Shown piece after piece: positions 1-7,376 of a stretch of DNA of 64,000 nt (its first letter is position 1; each line of letters begins with the position of its first letter). The notes under the pieces were generated by a model, which was not told the DNA's origin, did no database searches, and saw nothing but the letters and a program-made list of their open reading frames with translations. Origin of the DNA: Gemmobacter lutimaris (GTDB lineage: Bacteria; Pseudomonadota; Alphaproteobacteria; Rhodobacterales; Rhodobacteraceae); NCBI RefSeq assembly GCF_003570715.1, contig NZ_QXXQ01000001.1, positions 496,001 to 560,000 of the forward strand. Direction: 5' to 3'. Made by a program: the position numbers and the translations under genes.

Positions 1-2122
1 TCAGATAATGGTTTTCAGCCAGCCGCGCGGTGGTGCCGTCGTCCAGCACCATGCCATCCTCGCGCAACATCAGCCCATAGCGCACCCGCCCGACCGGCAG
101 GGTCGAGAAGGTGTTGCAATAGACCAGATCGAGGAAGCGGCCCGCATCCTTGCCCTGAATGTCGATCTTGCCGAGGGTGGAGACATCGGCCACCCCCACG
201 GCCTCGCGCACCATGCGGACCTCGCGGTCGCAGGCCTCGCGCCAGGTGGTTTCGCCCGGCCGGGGGAAATAGCTCGGCCGATACCACAGCCCCGCCTCGA
301 TCATCGGCGCGCCACGCTCGACGCTGGCCTGATGCGAGGTCAGGAAGCGCTGCGGCGCAAAGCCGGTGCCGCGCCCGCCCGCGCCCATCGCCGCGATGGA
401 CACCGGGCTGAACGGCGGGCGGAAGGTTGTGGTGCCGGTTTCCGGAATGCCGCGCCCGGTGGCATCGGCCAGCACCGCCAGCGCCGCCACGTTGGAGCTT
501 TTGCCCTGATCCGGCGCCATGCCCTGCGTGGTGTAACGTTTCATATGCTCGACCGAGGCGAAGTTCTCCTGCGCCGCCAGCTTCACGTCCTTGGTCGTCA
601 CGTCATTGGCGAAATCGAGCCAGGCCCGCGCCCAGCGCCCGCCCGAGGTCGGCACCGACCAGACGGGTTCGATCGTATAGGGCGCATCCTCGGCCACCGG
701 CAGGGCGGCACCGGGGGCCTTCAGGCCCAGCGCCTCCAGAGCCTCGCGCGCGGCGCGCTGCCCCGAGGCCAGACCGGCGGCGGTGGACATGATCCCCGCC
801 GCAGCCCCCACCGGCGCCAGACCCGGCACCGCGCCCGGTGCGGGCACAAAGGCCGCCAGCGCCTCGTTCCAGATCGGGCGGCCATTCAGGTGGCAGGTCA
901 GATGCAGCGTCGGGTTCCAGCCGCCGGAGACGGCCAGACAATCCGTCTCGATCATCGCCTCGCCACCGCCATGGCGAATGGTGATCTGTCGCAAGCCCTT
1001 GCGGCCGCGCGTGCCGGTGACCACGGCGCCGGTATAGACCGGACAATCCTCCACGGCGCTGGCATGCGGGCGCGGGTCGATGATCGCCGCCACCTGCACC
1101 CCCGCCGCCATCAGGTCGCGCGCGGTGCGGCGCGCGTCATCGGTATTGCCGAAGACCGTGACCCGCCGCCCCGGCGCCACGCCATACCGGTTGAGGTAGC
1201 TACGCACCGCCGAGGCCAGCATGATGCCGGGCCGGTCATTGTTTTCAAACGCGATGGGCCGCTCCAAAGCGCCAGCCGCAAGGATCGCCCGCTTCGCCAC
1301 GATCCGCCAGAAACATTCGCGCGGCAGATGCGGACGCGCGGGCAGATGCAGGCCCACCCGCTCCAGCGCGCCATAGGTGCCGTGGTCATAGGCGCCGGTC
1401 ACCGTGGTGCGCGGCATCAGCCGGACATTCGGCAGCGCCCGCAACTCGGCCAGAACCCTGTCAGCCCAGGTCACACCCGCGTGGCCATCCAGCACCAGCG
1501 TTTCCGACAGCAGCCGCCCGCCCATCCGGGCATCCTCGTCGGCAAGGATCACATCGGCCCCGGCCCGCCCGGCCTCCAGCGCCGCCATCAGCCCCGCAGG
1601 CCCGGCCCCGATCACCAGCAGATCGCAGAAAGCAAAGGCCTTTTCGTAATCGGCCTCGTCATGGTGCCCCGACAGCCGCCCGAGCCCGGCGGCACGGCGG
1701 ATCAGCGGCTCGTAAAGCCCTTCCCAGAAGCGGCGCGGCCACATGAAGGTCTTGTAATAGAACCCGGCGCCGAAGAAGGGCGCCGCCAGATCGTTCACCG
1801 CCAGCAGATCGAACTGCGCCGTGGGGAAACGGTTCTGGCTGCGCGCCTCCAGCCCCGGAAAGATCTCCTGCACCGTGGCACGGACATTGGGCGTCTGCTG
1901 CCCGGCCTCCAGCACCTCGACCATGGCATTGGGCTCTTCCGGCCCGGCGGTCAGCACGCCGCGCGGGCGGTGATACTTGAAGCTGCGCCCGACCACCCGC
2001 ACATCATTGGCCAGAAGCGCCGAAGCCAGTGTATCCCCCGCGAAGCCCACATAATCGCGCCCGTCGAAGCGAAAGCTGATCTGGCTGGTGGGATCGACCT
2101 GCCCCTTGCCCGCGATCCTCAT
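1..2122 (-). CDS. soxA: Sarcosine oxidase alpha subunit (3' part beyond left edge)
   Basis: Alpha subunit of heterotetrameric sarcosine oxidase, which demethylates sarcosine to glycine, passing the methyl group to tetrahydrofolate with release of H2O2. About 707 of the roughly 1000 residues expected are visible; the C-terminal aminomethyltransferase (GcvT-like) part has begun when the gene leaves the window. The start ATG (2120-2122) overlaps the soxD stop as ATGA, so translation is probably coupled. An N-terminal 2Fe-2S-type/ferredoxin-like segment is followed by a dinucleotide-binding motif GAGPAG near residues 172-177 in a DLLVIGAGPAGLMAALEAG context. Order soxB-soxD-soxA matches the known operon, and soxG would be expected further left. 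The family assignment is firm. The gene has no stop inside the window. Confidence 0.95.
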   Translation of the reverse strand, partial: MRIAGKGQVDPTSQISFRFDGRDYVGFAGDTLASALLANDVRVVGRSFKYHRPRGVLTAGPEEPNAMVEVLEAGQQTPNVRATVQEIFPGLEARSQNRFPTAQFDLLAVNDLAAPFFGAGFYYKTFMWPRRFWEGLYEPLIRRAAGLGRLSGHHDEADYEKAFAFCDLLVIGAGPAGLMAALEAGRAGADVILADEDARMGGRLLSETLVLDGHAGVTWADRVLAELRALPNVRLMPRTTVTGAYDHGTYGALERVGLHLPARPHLPRECFWRIVAKRAILAAGALERPIAFENNDRPGIMLASAVRSYLNRYGVAPGRRVTVFGNTDDARRTARDLMAAGVQVAAIIDPRPHASAVEDCPVYTGAVVTGTRGRKGLRQITIRHGGGEAMIETDCLAVSGGWNPTLHLTCHLNGRPIWNEALAAFVPAPGAVPGLAPVGAAAGIMSTAAGLASGQRAAREALEALGLKAPGAALPVAEDAPYTIEPVWSVPTSGGRWARAWLDFANDVTTKDVKLAAQENFASVEHMKRYTTQGMAPDQGKSSNVAALAVLADATGRGIPETGTTTFRPPFSPVSIAAMGAGGRGTGFAPQRFLTSHQASVERGAPMIEAGLWYRPSYFPRPGETTWREACDREVRMVREAVGVADVSTLGKIDIQGKDAGRFLDLVYCNTFSTLPVGRVRYGLMLREDGMVLDDGTTARLAENHYL

Positions 2123-2397
2123 TTGCGCCCCCTCTTCTGCGCGACCGGCGCCACCAGATCGACCGCAAGCACCGCATGGGTCACGGTATTGCGCGTCACC
2201 GCCAGCCATTGCCCGCAGCCCGCCTCGTGATACCAGAGGTCACGCGTCTCGCCTGCCGGGTTGTCGCGGTTGTGCAGGTAATCATCCCATGCGGCGGCAG
2301 GCGCCCCTTCCGCCGGGCGGCGCAGATAATCGTCAGAGCCGTAGTAATAGAACTCGCGGCGGTCCCTTTCGCCGCACAGCGGGCAGGTCAGGCGCAT
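2119..2397 (-). CDS. soxD: Sarcosine oxidase delta subunit
   Basis: Small zinc-binding delta subunit of heterotetrameric sarcosine oxidase, 92 residues, the usual length. A CPLCG motif at residues 5-9 and a later His57...Cys61 (WYHEAGCGQW) supply the expected Cys/Cys/His/Cys zinc site. It lies between soxB (175 bp upstream) and soxA, whose start codon it overlaps by 4 bp. The gap to soxB is unusually long for an operon and holds an inverted repeat that could lower downstream expression. Confidence 0.95.
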   Translation of the reverse strand: MRLTCPLCGERDRREFYYYGSDDYLRRPAEGAPAAAWDDYLHNRDNPAGETRDLWYHEAGCGQWLAVTRNTVTHAVLAVDLVAPVAQKRGRK

Positions 2398-2431
2398 GGC
2401 CGGGGCTCCTTTGGGTTCGATGCGAAAGAAA

Positions 2432-2517
2432 GGGGCGCTGCCCCTCGGCCTGCGGCCTCACCCCGGGATATTTGGACCAAGGCGAAAAGCCCTTTCATCT
2501 TGGCAAAAATATCCCCG
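2432..2517. repeat. Composite hairpin element between soxB and soxD
   Basis: Three nested parts are visible. A GGGGC-GCT-GCCCC hairpin spans 2432-2444. A GGCC-TGC-GGCC hairpin spans 2447-2457. A long imperfect inverted repeat pairs 2462-2489 (CCCGGGATATTTGGACCAAG...) with 2492-2517 (...CTTGGCAAAAATATCCCCG). The GATATTTnnnCCAAG arm recurs with similar hairpins at 43223-43294 and, more loosely, at 29510-29554. It resembles transcribed intergenic repeats common in Rhodobacterales. Inside the sox operon it could act as an RNA processing or attenuation site, which is inference. Confidence 0.6.
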
Positions 2518-2572
2518 CCGGAGGCATCCGACAGCCGGGCAAGGTGCGGCGATGTGAGTGTCAGAGCCATGG

Positions 2573-3823
2573 TCAATGCAGGTTATGCTGGCTGCCGGTG
2601 CCTTCCTCGTCGAGAAGGTCGCCGGTGGCAAAACGGTTGAGCGTGAAGCGGCGGGCAACCTCATGCGGCTGGTCGGTGGCCATCAGATGCGCCATGCACC
2701 AGCCCGAGGCTGGCACCGCCTTGAAGCCGCCGTAGTTCCAGCCGCAGTCGATATAAAGCCCGTCGATCCCCGTGCGGTCGATGACGGGGGAGCCGTCAGG
2801 CGACATGTCCATGATCCCGCCCCAGCTGCGCAGCACCTTGGCCCTGCCGATCATCGGCATCAGCGTCATGCCCGCCTCCATCACATGTTCAACCATCGGC
2901 AGGTTACCGCGCGCGGCGTAGGAGGCGTAGAAATCCAGATCGCCGCCAAAGACGAGGCCCCCCTTGTCGGACTGGCTGATATAGAAATGCCCCATGCCGA
3001 AGCTGATCACATGGTCGATCACGGGCTTCAGCCCCTCGGTCACGAAGGCTTGCAGGATGTGGCTTTCGATGGGCAGGCGCAGCCCGGCCATGGCGGCGAC
3101 CTGGCTCGACCGGCCCGCGACGACGATACCTACCTTCTTCGCCCGGATTGCGCCGCGCGTGGTCTGCACGCCGGTCACGCGGCCGTTTTCCACGTCGATG
3201 CCGGTGACCTCGCAATTCTGGATCAGATCGACCCCGCGCTGGTCGGCGCCACGGGCATAGCCCCAGGCCACCGCATCATGCCGCGCCGTGCCGCCGCGCC
3301 GGTGCAAAAGGCCGCCGTAGATCGGAAAGCGGGTCTGTTCGAAATCCAGATACGGCAGCAGCGCCCGCACGCCGTCGCGGTCCAGCAGCTCTGCATCGTC
3401 GCCCTGATTGACCATCGCATTGCCGCGCCGGGCAAAGGCATCGCGCTGCCCGTCGGAATGAAACAGGTTGATCAGCCCACGCTGCGAATGCATGACGTTG
3501 TAGTTGAGGTCAGCCTCCAGCCCCTCCCACAGCTTCAGGGAATGGCTGTAGAATTCCGAATTCCCCGGCAGGAAATAGTTGGCCCGCACGATGGTGGTGT
3601 TGCGCCCCACATTGCCGCCGCCAAGGTAGCCCTTTTCCAGCACCGCGATATTGGTCAGCCCGTGGTTCTTCGCCAGATAATAGGCCGTGGAAAGCCCGTG
3701 CCCGCCGCCGCCGATGATGATGGCATCGTATTCGGCCTTGGGCGCGGGGTCGCGCCATGCGGGTTTCCAGCCCTTGTTGCCGAAGAGCCCCTCGGTAAAG
3801 ACCTTGAAGCCGGAATAGCGCAT
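2573..3823 (-). CDS. soxB: Sarcosine oxidase beta subunit
   Basis: Beta subunit (DAO-family flavoprotein) of heterotetrameric sarcosine oxidase; it carries the substrate-oxidising FAD and the covalent FMN. The protein has 416 residues, the normal length. The Rossmann motif GGGGHG is at 38-43 after an N-terminal extension typical of SoxB. A conserved RGGTARHD segment (about 177-183) lies in the region that carries the FMN-linked histidine in characterised enzymes; which His is modified here is not certain. A GGAAGGA ribosome-binding site precedes the ATG. It is the first gene of soxB-soxD-soxA. Confidence 0.96.
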   Translation of the reverse strand: MRYSGFKVFTEGLFGNKGWKPAWRDPAPKAEYDAIIIGGGGHGLSTAYYLAKNHGLTNIAVLEKGYLGGGNVGRNTTIVRANYFLPGNSEFYSHSLKLWEGLEADLNYNVMHSQRGLINLFHSDGQRDAFARRGNAMVNQGDDAELLDRDGVRALLPYLDFEQTRFPIYGGLLHRRGGTARHDAVAWGYARGADQRGVDLIQNCEVTGIDVENGRVTGVQTTRGAIRAKKVGIVVAGRSSQVAAMAGLRLPIESHILQAFVTEGLKPVIDHVISFGMGHFYISQSDKGGLVFGGDLDFYASYAARGNLPMVEHVMEAGMTLMPMIGRAKVLRSWGGIMDMSPDGSPVIDRTGIDGLYIDCGWNYGGFKAVPASGWCMAHLMATDQPHEVARRFTLNRFATGDLLDEEGTGSQHNLH

Positions 3824-3939
3824 TCTGACCGTCCTTCCCTGCCCGGTTTCGGGCCTCGGCCCATCTGAGCCGGGCTTGCGCTGAATATCAACCCCCGGAG
3901 CAAAAAGCCTTATCCGCCAGCGACAGGATCATGTCGCCT

Positions 3940-4362
3940 TCAGCTTTCATGTGGGCCTGCGCACAAGGAATGATCGCCAAGGCTTTCCAGCACACGGCAA
4001 TCCGCCGCGCTGTGCGCACCGCAGTCGGCCATGCGCTGCAATTCGGCCCGCAGCGCCGAAAGGCTGCGGATGCGCGCCTCCACCTCGGCCAGTTGCGTCC
4101 GTGCGATCGCATCAGCGGCGGCGCAGGGCGCTTCGGGGTGACCGGCGAGGCGCAAGAGATCGGCAATGGCGGGCAAGCCGAAGCCCAGTTCGCGCGCATG
4201 ACGGATGAAGCGTAGCCGCGCCACCGCCGCCGGGTCGTAAAGCCTGCGGTTCCCGGCACTGCGCGGCGGCGCGGGCAGAAGGCCGCGATCCTCGTAGAAC
4301 CGGATGGTGTTGATCTTTATGCCGCTTTCGCGCGCCACATCGCCAATCGTCAGATCCGACAT
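3940..4362 (-). CDS. MerR-family metal-responsive regulator
   Basis: A 140-residue MerR-type transcription factor. The N-terminal winged helix (IGDVARESGIKINTIRFYED, about 6-25) is followed by a coiled-coil dimerisation helix and a C-terminal metal-loop region with Cys80, Cys114, His116, Cys122 and Cys134. This spacing is close to that of zinc/cadmium sensors such as ZntR (Cys79, Cys114, Cys124), so a divalent metal rather than an oxidant is the likely signal. The start at 4362 is chosen because the HTH begins right after it and GAGGAG precedes it; a longer frame to 4434 would run through the divergent promoter. It is divergent from a cation transporter, with a 15-bp dyad between them. Confidence 0.88.
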   Translation of the reverse strand: MSDLTIGDVARESGIKINTIRFYEDRGLLPAPPRSAGNRRLYDPAAVARLRFIRHARELGFGLPAIADLLRLAGHPEAPCAAADAIARTQLAEVEARIRSLSALRAELQRMADCGAHSAADCRVLESLGDHSLCAGPHES

Positions 4363-4373
4363 ATCGCTTGCTC

Positions 4374-4388
4374 CTCGAGTGACTGGAG
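4374..4388. promoter_or_regulatory. MerR-type operator dyad
   Basis: CTCGAGT-G-ACTGGAG is a 15-bp dyad matching at 6 of 7 paired positions, centred in the 62-bp gap between the MerR gene and the cation transporter. It has the AGTnACT core of CadR/PbrR/ZntR operators. A TTGCTC at 4368-4373 could be the -35 of the transporter promoter; the -10 (around 4390-4396, TGTTAC) is weak, and MerR regulators typically act on such poorly spaced promoters. Confidence 0.65.
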
Positions 4389-4424
4389 ATGTTACCCGTG
4401 ATTCGCTGCAAGAAGGAGAGTGAA

Positions 4425-5057
4425 ATGTCGGCATCCTGTCACAACCATGCGATCACCTTCGACGGCACCAGCCCGGCCTATCGCCGGGCGCTGGTGGCGG
4501 TGATCGTGCTGAACGCGGGCCTGTTCGGGGTCGAGATCACCGCCGGGGCGCTGGCGGGCAGCCGGGCGCTTCAGGCCGATGCGCTGGATTTTCTGGCCGA
4601 TGCGCTGACCTATGGCGCCAGCCTCGCGGTCATTGGCCGGTCGGTCGTGCTGCGGGCACGGGTGGCACAGATCAAAGGGATTTCACTGGCACTGATGGGG
4701 CTTTGGGTCTTTGGCCGGACGCTGGCCGATTTTCTGGCGCCGGGTGTGCCGAAGGCCGAGGTGATGGGCGCGGTGGGGCTTGCGGCACTGGCGGCGAACC
4801 TTGCCTCTGTCCTGATCCTGATGCGCTGGCGGGACGGCGATGCCAATGTGCGGTCGGTCTGGCTGTGTTCGCGCAACGATGCGGTGGGCAATGTGGCGGT
4901 CATGGGGGCAGCCGGGATGGTGGCGCTGACCGGCAGCGGCTGGCCTGACCTGATCGTCGCCGCCCTCATGGCCGGGCTGTTCCTGTCGTCAGCAGTGCAG
5001 ATCCTGCGCCGGGCGGCGGCCGAACGCACGGATCACGGCTGCGGACACAGCCATTAA
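4425..5057 (+). CDS. Small cation-efflux (CDF-like) transporter
   Basis: A 210-residue inner-membrane protein with about six hydrophobic segments, related to the cation diffusion facilitator family, which exports divalent metals using the proton gradient. It lacks the long cytoplasmic C-terminal domain of full CDF proteins (about 300 residues). Acidic motifs DALDFLAD (TM2) and SRNDAVGN (TM5) stand where CDF metal ligands sit. Both ends are metal-ligand rich: SCHNH near the N-terminus and HGCGHSH at the C-terminus. The ATG at 4425 follows AGAAGGAGAG. It is divergent from a MerR regulator, which supports metal-induced export. The metal is unknown; Zn, Cd or Co are candidates. Its stop overlaps the convergent downstream gene (TTAA at 5054-5057). 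Confidence 0.82.
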   Translation: MSASCHNHAITFDGTSPAYRRALVAVIVLNAGLFGVEITAGALAGSRALQADALDFLADALTYGASLAVIGRSVVLRARVAQIKGISLALMGLWVFGRTLADFLAPGVPKAEVMGAVGLAALAANLASVLILMRWRDGDANVRSVWLCSRNDAVGNVAVMGAAGMVALTGSGWPDLIVAALMAGLFLSSAVQILRRAAAERTDHGCGHSH

Positions 5058-5464
5058 GACCCGGCACGACGCAGGGTCATCACCGGCTCCACCCTGCCCG
5101 AGGGCTGGACGGTGACCGGACGGGCGGCCGCTTCGGGCGCACGCGTCGCGGTCAAAGTGGCAGCAGGCTGGGATGCGGCGGGCTGAACTGGCCCCGGTTG
5201 GGGCGCGGTGATGTCCCGCTGCCGCGCCTGCCGTTCGGTCGCATCGGCAATGCGGTGCAGCAGGCGGTTGTTTTCGATCTGAAGCGCCAGCATCCCGAAC
5301 AGCGTGATGACCAGCGCCAGACCGCCCGCTGCCAGCAGCGCCGCCGAGACGCCGTTGCCTGTGGCAAGGTAGTAAAGCCCTGCCCCGCCCAGAGTGCCAA
5401 AGACAAAGGCCAGCGCAATGACGCTGAACAAGGTGCGAAGGGCTTGGGCAAAGCTGCGCGACAT
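5054..5464 (-). CDS. Hypothetical two-TM membrane protein
   Basis: A 136-residue protein with two predicted membrane helices (about 12-34 and 41-62), a short coiled segment (QIENNRLLHRIADATERQ) and a low-complexity Ala/Pro/Gln-rich tail. No enzymatic motif is visible and I do not recognise a named family. Codon use and GC-rich third positions look native. The stop codon is shared with the convergent transporter gene. Confidence 0.75.
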   Translation of the reverse strand: MSRSFAQALRTLFSVIALAFVFGTLGGAGLYYLATGNGVSAALLAAGGLALVITLFGMLALQIENNRLLHRIADATERQARQRDITAPQPGPVQPAASQPAATLTATRAPEAAARPVTVQPSGRVEPVMTLRRAGS

Positions 5465-5560
5465 GGGCGGTTCCGGTGCGGTTTTATTGTTGACGGCTCG
5501 TCCGGGGGCTAATCCGCCCCGGACGGTCCTGTCAACAAAACTGCCCGTGAGGCCTGACCG

Positions 5561-6991
5561 TCAAAGCCCCTTCGACCTGTAGGTCTTGGCCACCCGGTCA
5601 ATGGCCACGATATAGGCGGCGACGCGCAGATCCTCGACATCGTTGCGGCTGTGCCAGACTTCGCGCATCGACTGATAGGCGGTGCGCATCGTGTCATCGA
5701 GGCCCGAGCGCACCAGCGCCAGTTCGTCCGAGCCGGTGAGGAAGCGTTCCTTGAAGTCGTCGGCCAGCGTCCAGCCCAGCCCCTTGTCAGAAGACAACCG
5801 TTCCAGTTCCTCGACCAGCAGCCGTGAACGCGCCTCCTCGGCCCGGCGCTGCATCCGGCCGAAACGGATGTGGCTGAGATTCTTCACCCATTCGAAGTAG
5901 CTGACCGTCACGCCGCCGGCATTGGCATACATGTCGGGAATGATGACGGTGCCCTTCCGGCGCAGGATTTCATCGGCGCCGTAGGTGATGGGGCCATTCG
6001 CCGCCTCGACGATCAGCGGCGCGCGGATGCGGTCGGCATTGCCGAGATTGATCACGCCTTCCATGGCCGCCGGGATCAGGATGTCGCAGGCGGCTTCCAG
6101 AACGGTAGAGCCTTCGGGGATATAATCGGCGCCGGGGAAGCCCTTCACCCCGCCATGGGCGGCGATCCATTGCTTGACCTCTTCGACAGGCAGACCCGCC
6201 TCGGAAACCAGTGCCCCGTCGCGTTCGATGATGCCGATGATCTTCGCGCCATCCTCTTCCGACAGGAATTTCGCGGCGTGGTAACCCACATTGCCAAGGC
6301 CCTGCACGATGATCCGCTTGCCATCCAGATCGCCGCTCAGCCCGGCCTGCGCCTTGTCTTCCTTGTGGCGGAAAAACTCGCGCAGCGCATATTGCACGCC
6401 CCGCCCAGTCGCCTCCACCCGGCCCTGGATACCGCCGGCATGCGGCGGTTTGCCGGTCACGCAGGCCTTGGCATTGATGTCGGTCGTGTTCATCCGCGCA
6501 TACTGGTCCGCGATCCAGGCCATTTCCCGCTCGCCGGTGCCCATGTCGGGCGCGGGCACGTTTTGCGCCGGATGGATCAGGTCGCGCTTGATCAGTTCAT
6601 AGGCGAAACGGCGGGTGATCAGTTCCAGTTCGTGCTCATCCCAGGCGCGAGGGTCGATGCAAAGCCCGCCTTTCGAGCCGCCGAACGGTGTTTCCACCAG
6701 CGCGCATTTGTAGGTCATCAGCGCAGCCAGCGCCTCAACCTCGTCCTGATTGACGTTCGTGGCGTAGCGGATGCCGCCCTTGACCGGCTCCATATGTTCG
6801 GAATGGACCGAGCGATAGCCCGTGAAGGTTTCGATCTTGCCCCGCAACCGAACCCCGAACCGCACCGTATAGGTGGAGTTGCACACCCGGATCTTCTGTT
6901 CCAGCCCCGGACTGAGATCCATCAACCGGACTGCCCGTTCGAACATCAGGTCTACGGATGCCCGGAAGCTCGGTTCGTTCTGCACTGCCAT
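5561..6991 (-). CDS. gdhA: Glutamate dehydrogenase (Glu/Leu/Phe/Val family)
   Basis: A 476-residue amino-acid dehydrogenase interconverting glutamate and 2-oxoglutarate plus ammonia. The N-terminal ELFV dimerisation domain carries MEPVKGGIRY and the lysine motif PFGGSKGGLCIDP that binds and activates substrate. The C-terminal Rossmann domain starts near IIVQGLGNVGYHAAK. The specificity pocket was not resolved by eye, but length and motifs fit glutamate dehydrogenase better than leucine dehydrogenase (about 360 residues). Coenzyme preference cannot be set from the sequence. GGAGG lies 7 bases before the ATG. It is monocistronic in this view. Confidence 0.92.
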   Translation of the reverse strand: MAVQNEPSFRASVDLMFERAVRLMDLSPGLEQKIRVCNSTYTVRFGVRLRGKIETFTGYRSVHSEHMEPVKGGIRYATNVNQDEVEALAALMTYKCALVETPFGGSKGGLCIDPRAWDEHELELITRRFAYELIKRDLIHPAQNVPAPDMGTGEREMAWIADQYARMNTTDINAKACVTGKPPHAGGIQGRVEATGRGVQYALREFFRHKEDKAQAGLSGDLDGKRIIVQGLGNVGYHAAKFLSEEDGAKIIGIIERDGALVSEAGLPVEEVKQWIAAHGGVKGFPGADYIPEGSTVLEAACDILIPAAMEGVINLGNADRIRAPLIVEAANGPITYGADEILRRKGTVIIPDMYANAGGVTVSYFEWVKNLSHIRFGRMQRRAEEARSRLLVEELERLSSDKGLGWTLADDFKERFLTGSDELALVRSGLDDTMRTAYQSMREVWHSRNDVEDLRVAAYIVAIDRVAKTYRSKGL

Positions 6992-7376
6992 GTAACGTCC
7001 TCCACGTTATGACCGCCGCCACCCATGGCCCGGCTGGCGGGGGCCTTGGTTCACGCTAGGCTGCAATGCTGAAAAATTCATCACCAAATTAACAACATTT
7101 CCGTGTGAACCGGCCGTAGCGGTGATGATTCGCGGCCATTTCGGCAGGTCCGGCCAATTGTGGCAAGAAGTTGACCGGCAGGCTACAATCCGCCGACGGC
7201 GGCATTCTCCGTTTCCGGCCCTGTCGGATTCTTCGGGGGTAATGAAGCAAGTGACCGTAATCACGCCATAATTCCGCCCGAAGTCTGAAGCTAGATAACG
7301 GCTTGAGCAAGGCCTGCCCCGCCTGTGGTGGCAGGCCGTGATACGAGTGAGCACAGTCCATCGAGAGGTCGGCGAC
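6992..7376. other. Intergenic control region between gdhA and the tad-like genes
   Basis: 385 bp without a credible gene. It must hold the divergent promoters of gdhA and the tad-like operon. An AT-richer stretch at about 7070-7102 lies on the gdhA side. An 8-bp hairpin GGCCTGCC/GGCAGGCC (7311-7318 and 7330-7337) sits 40 bp before the tadG-like start, and a GC hairpin CCGCC-GAC-GGCGG lies near 7191. I could not assign convincing -35/-10 pairs. Confidence 0.5.

Noticed and set aside
8-2230. A 740-codon open frame on the plus strand
   Set aside because: It is the reverse-strand shadow of soxA: the minus strand gives an unbroken, fully recognisable SoxA sequence, while this frame is Arg/Ala/His-rich with no family pattern.
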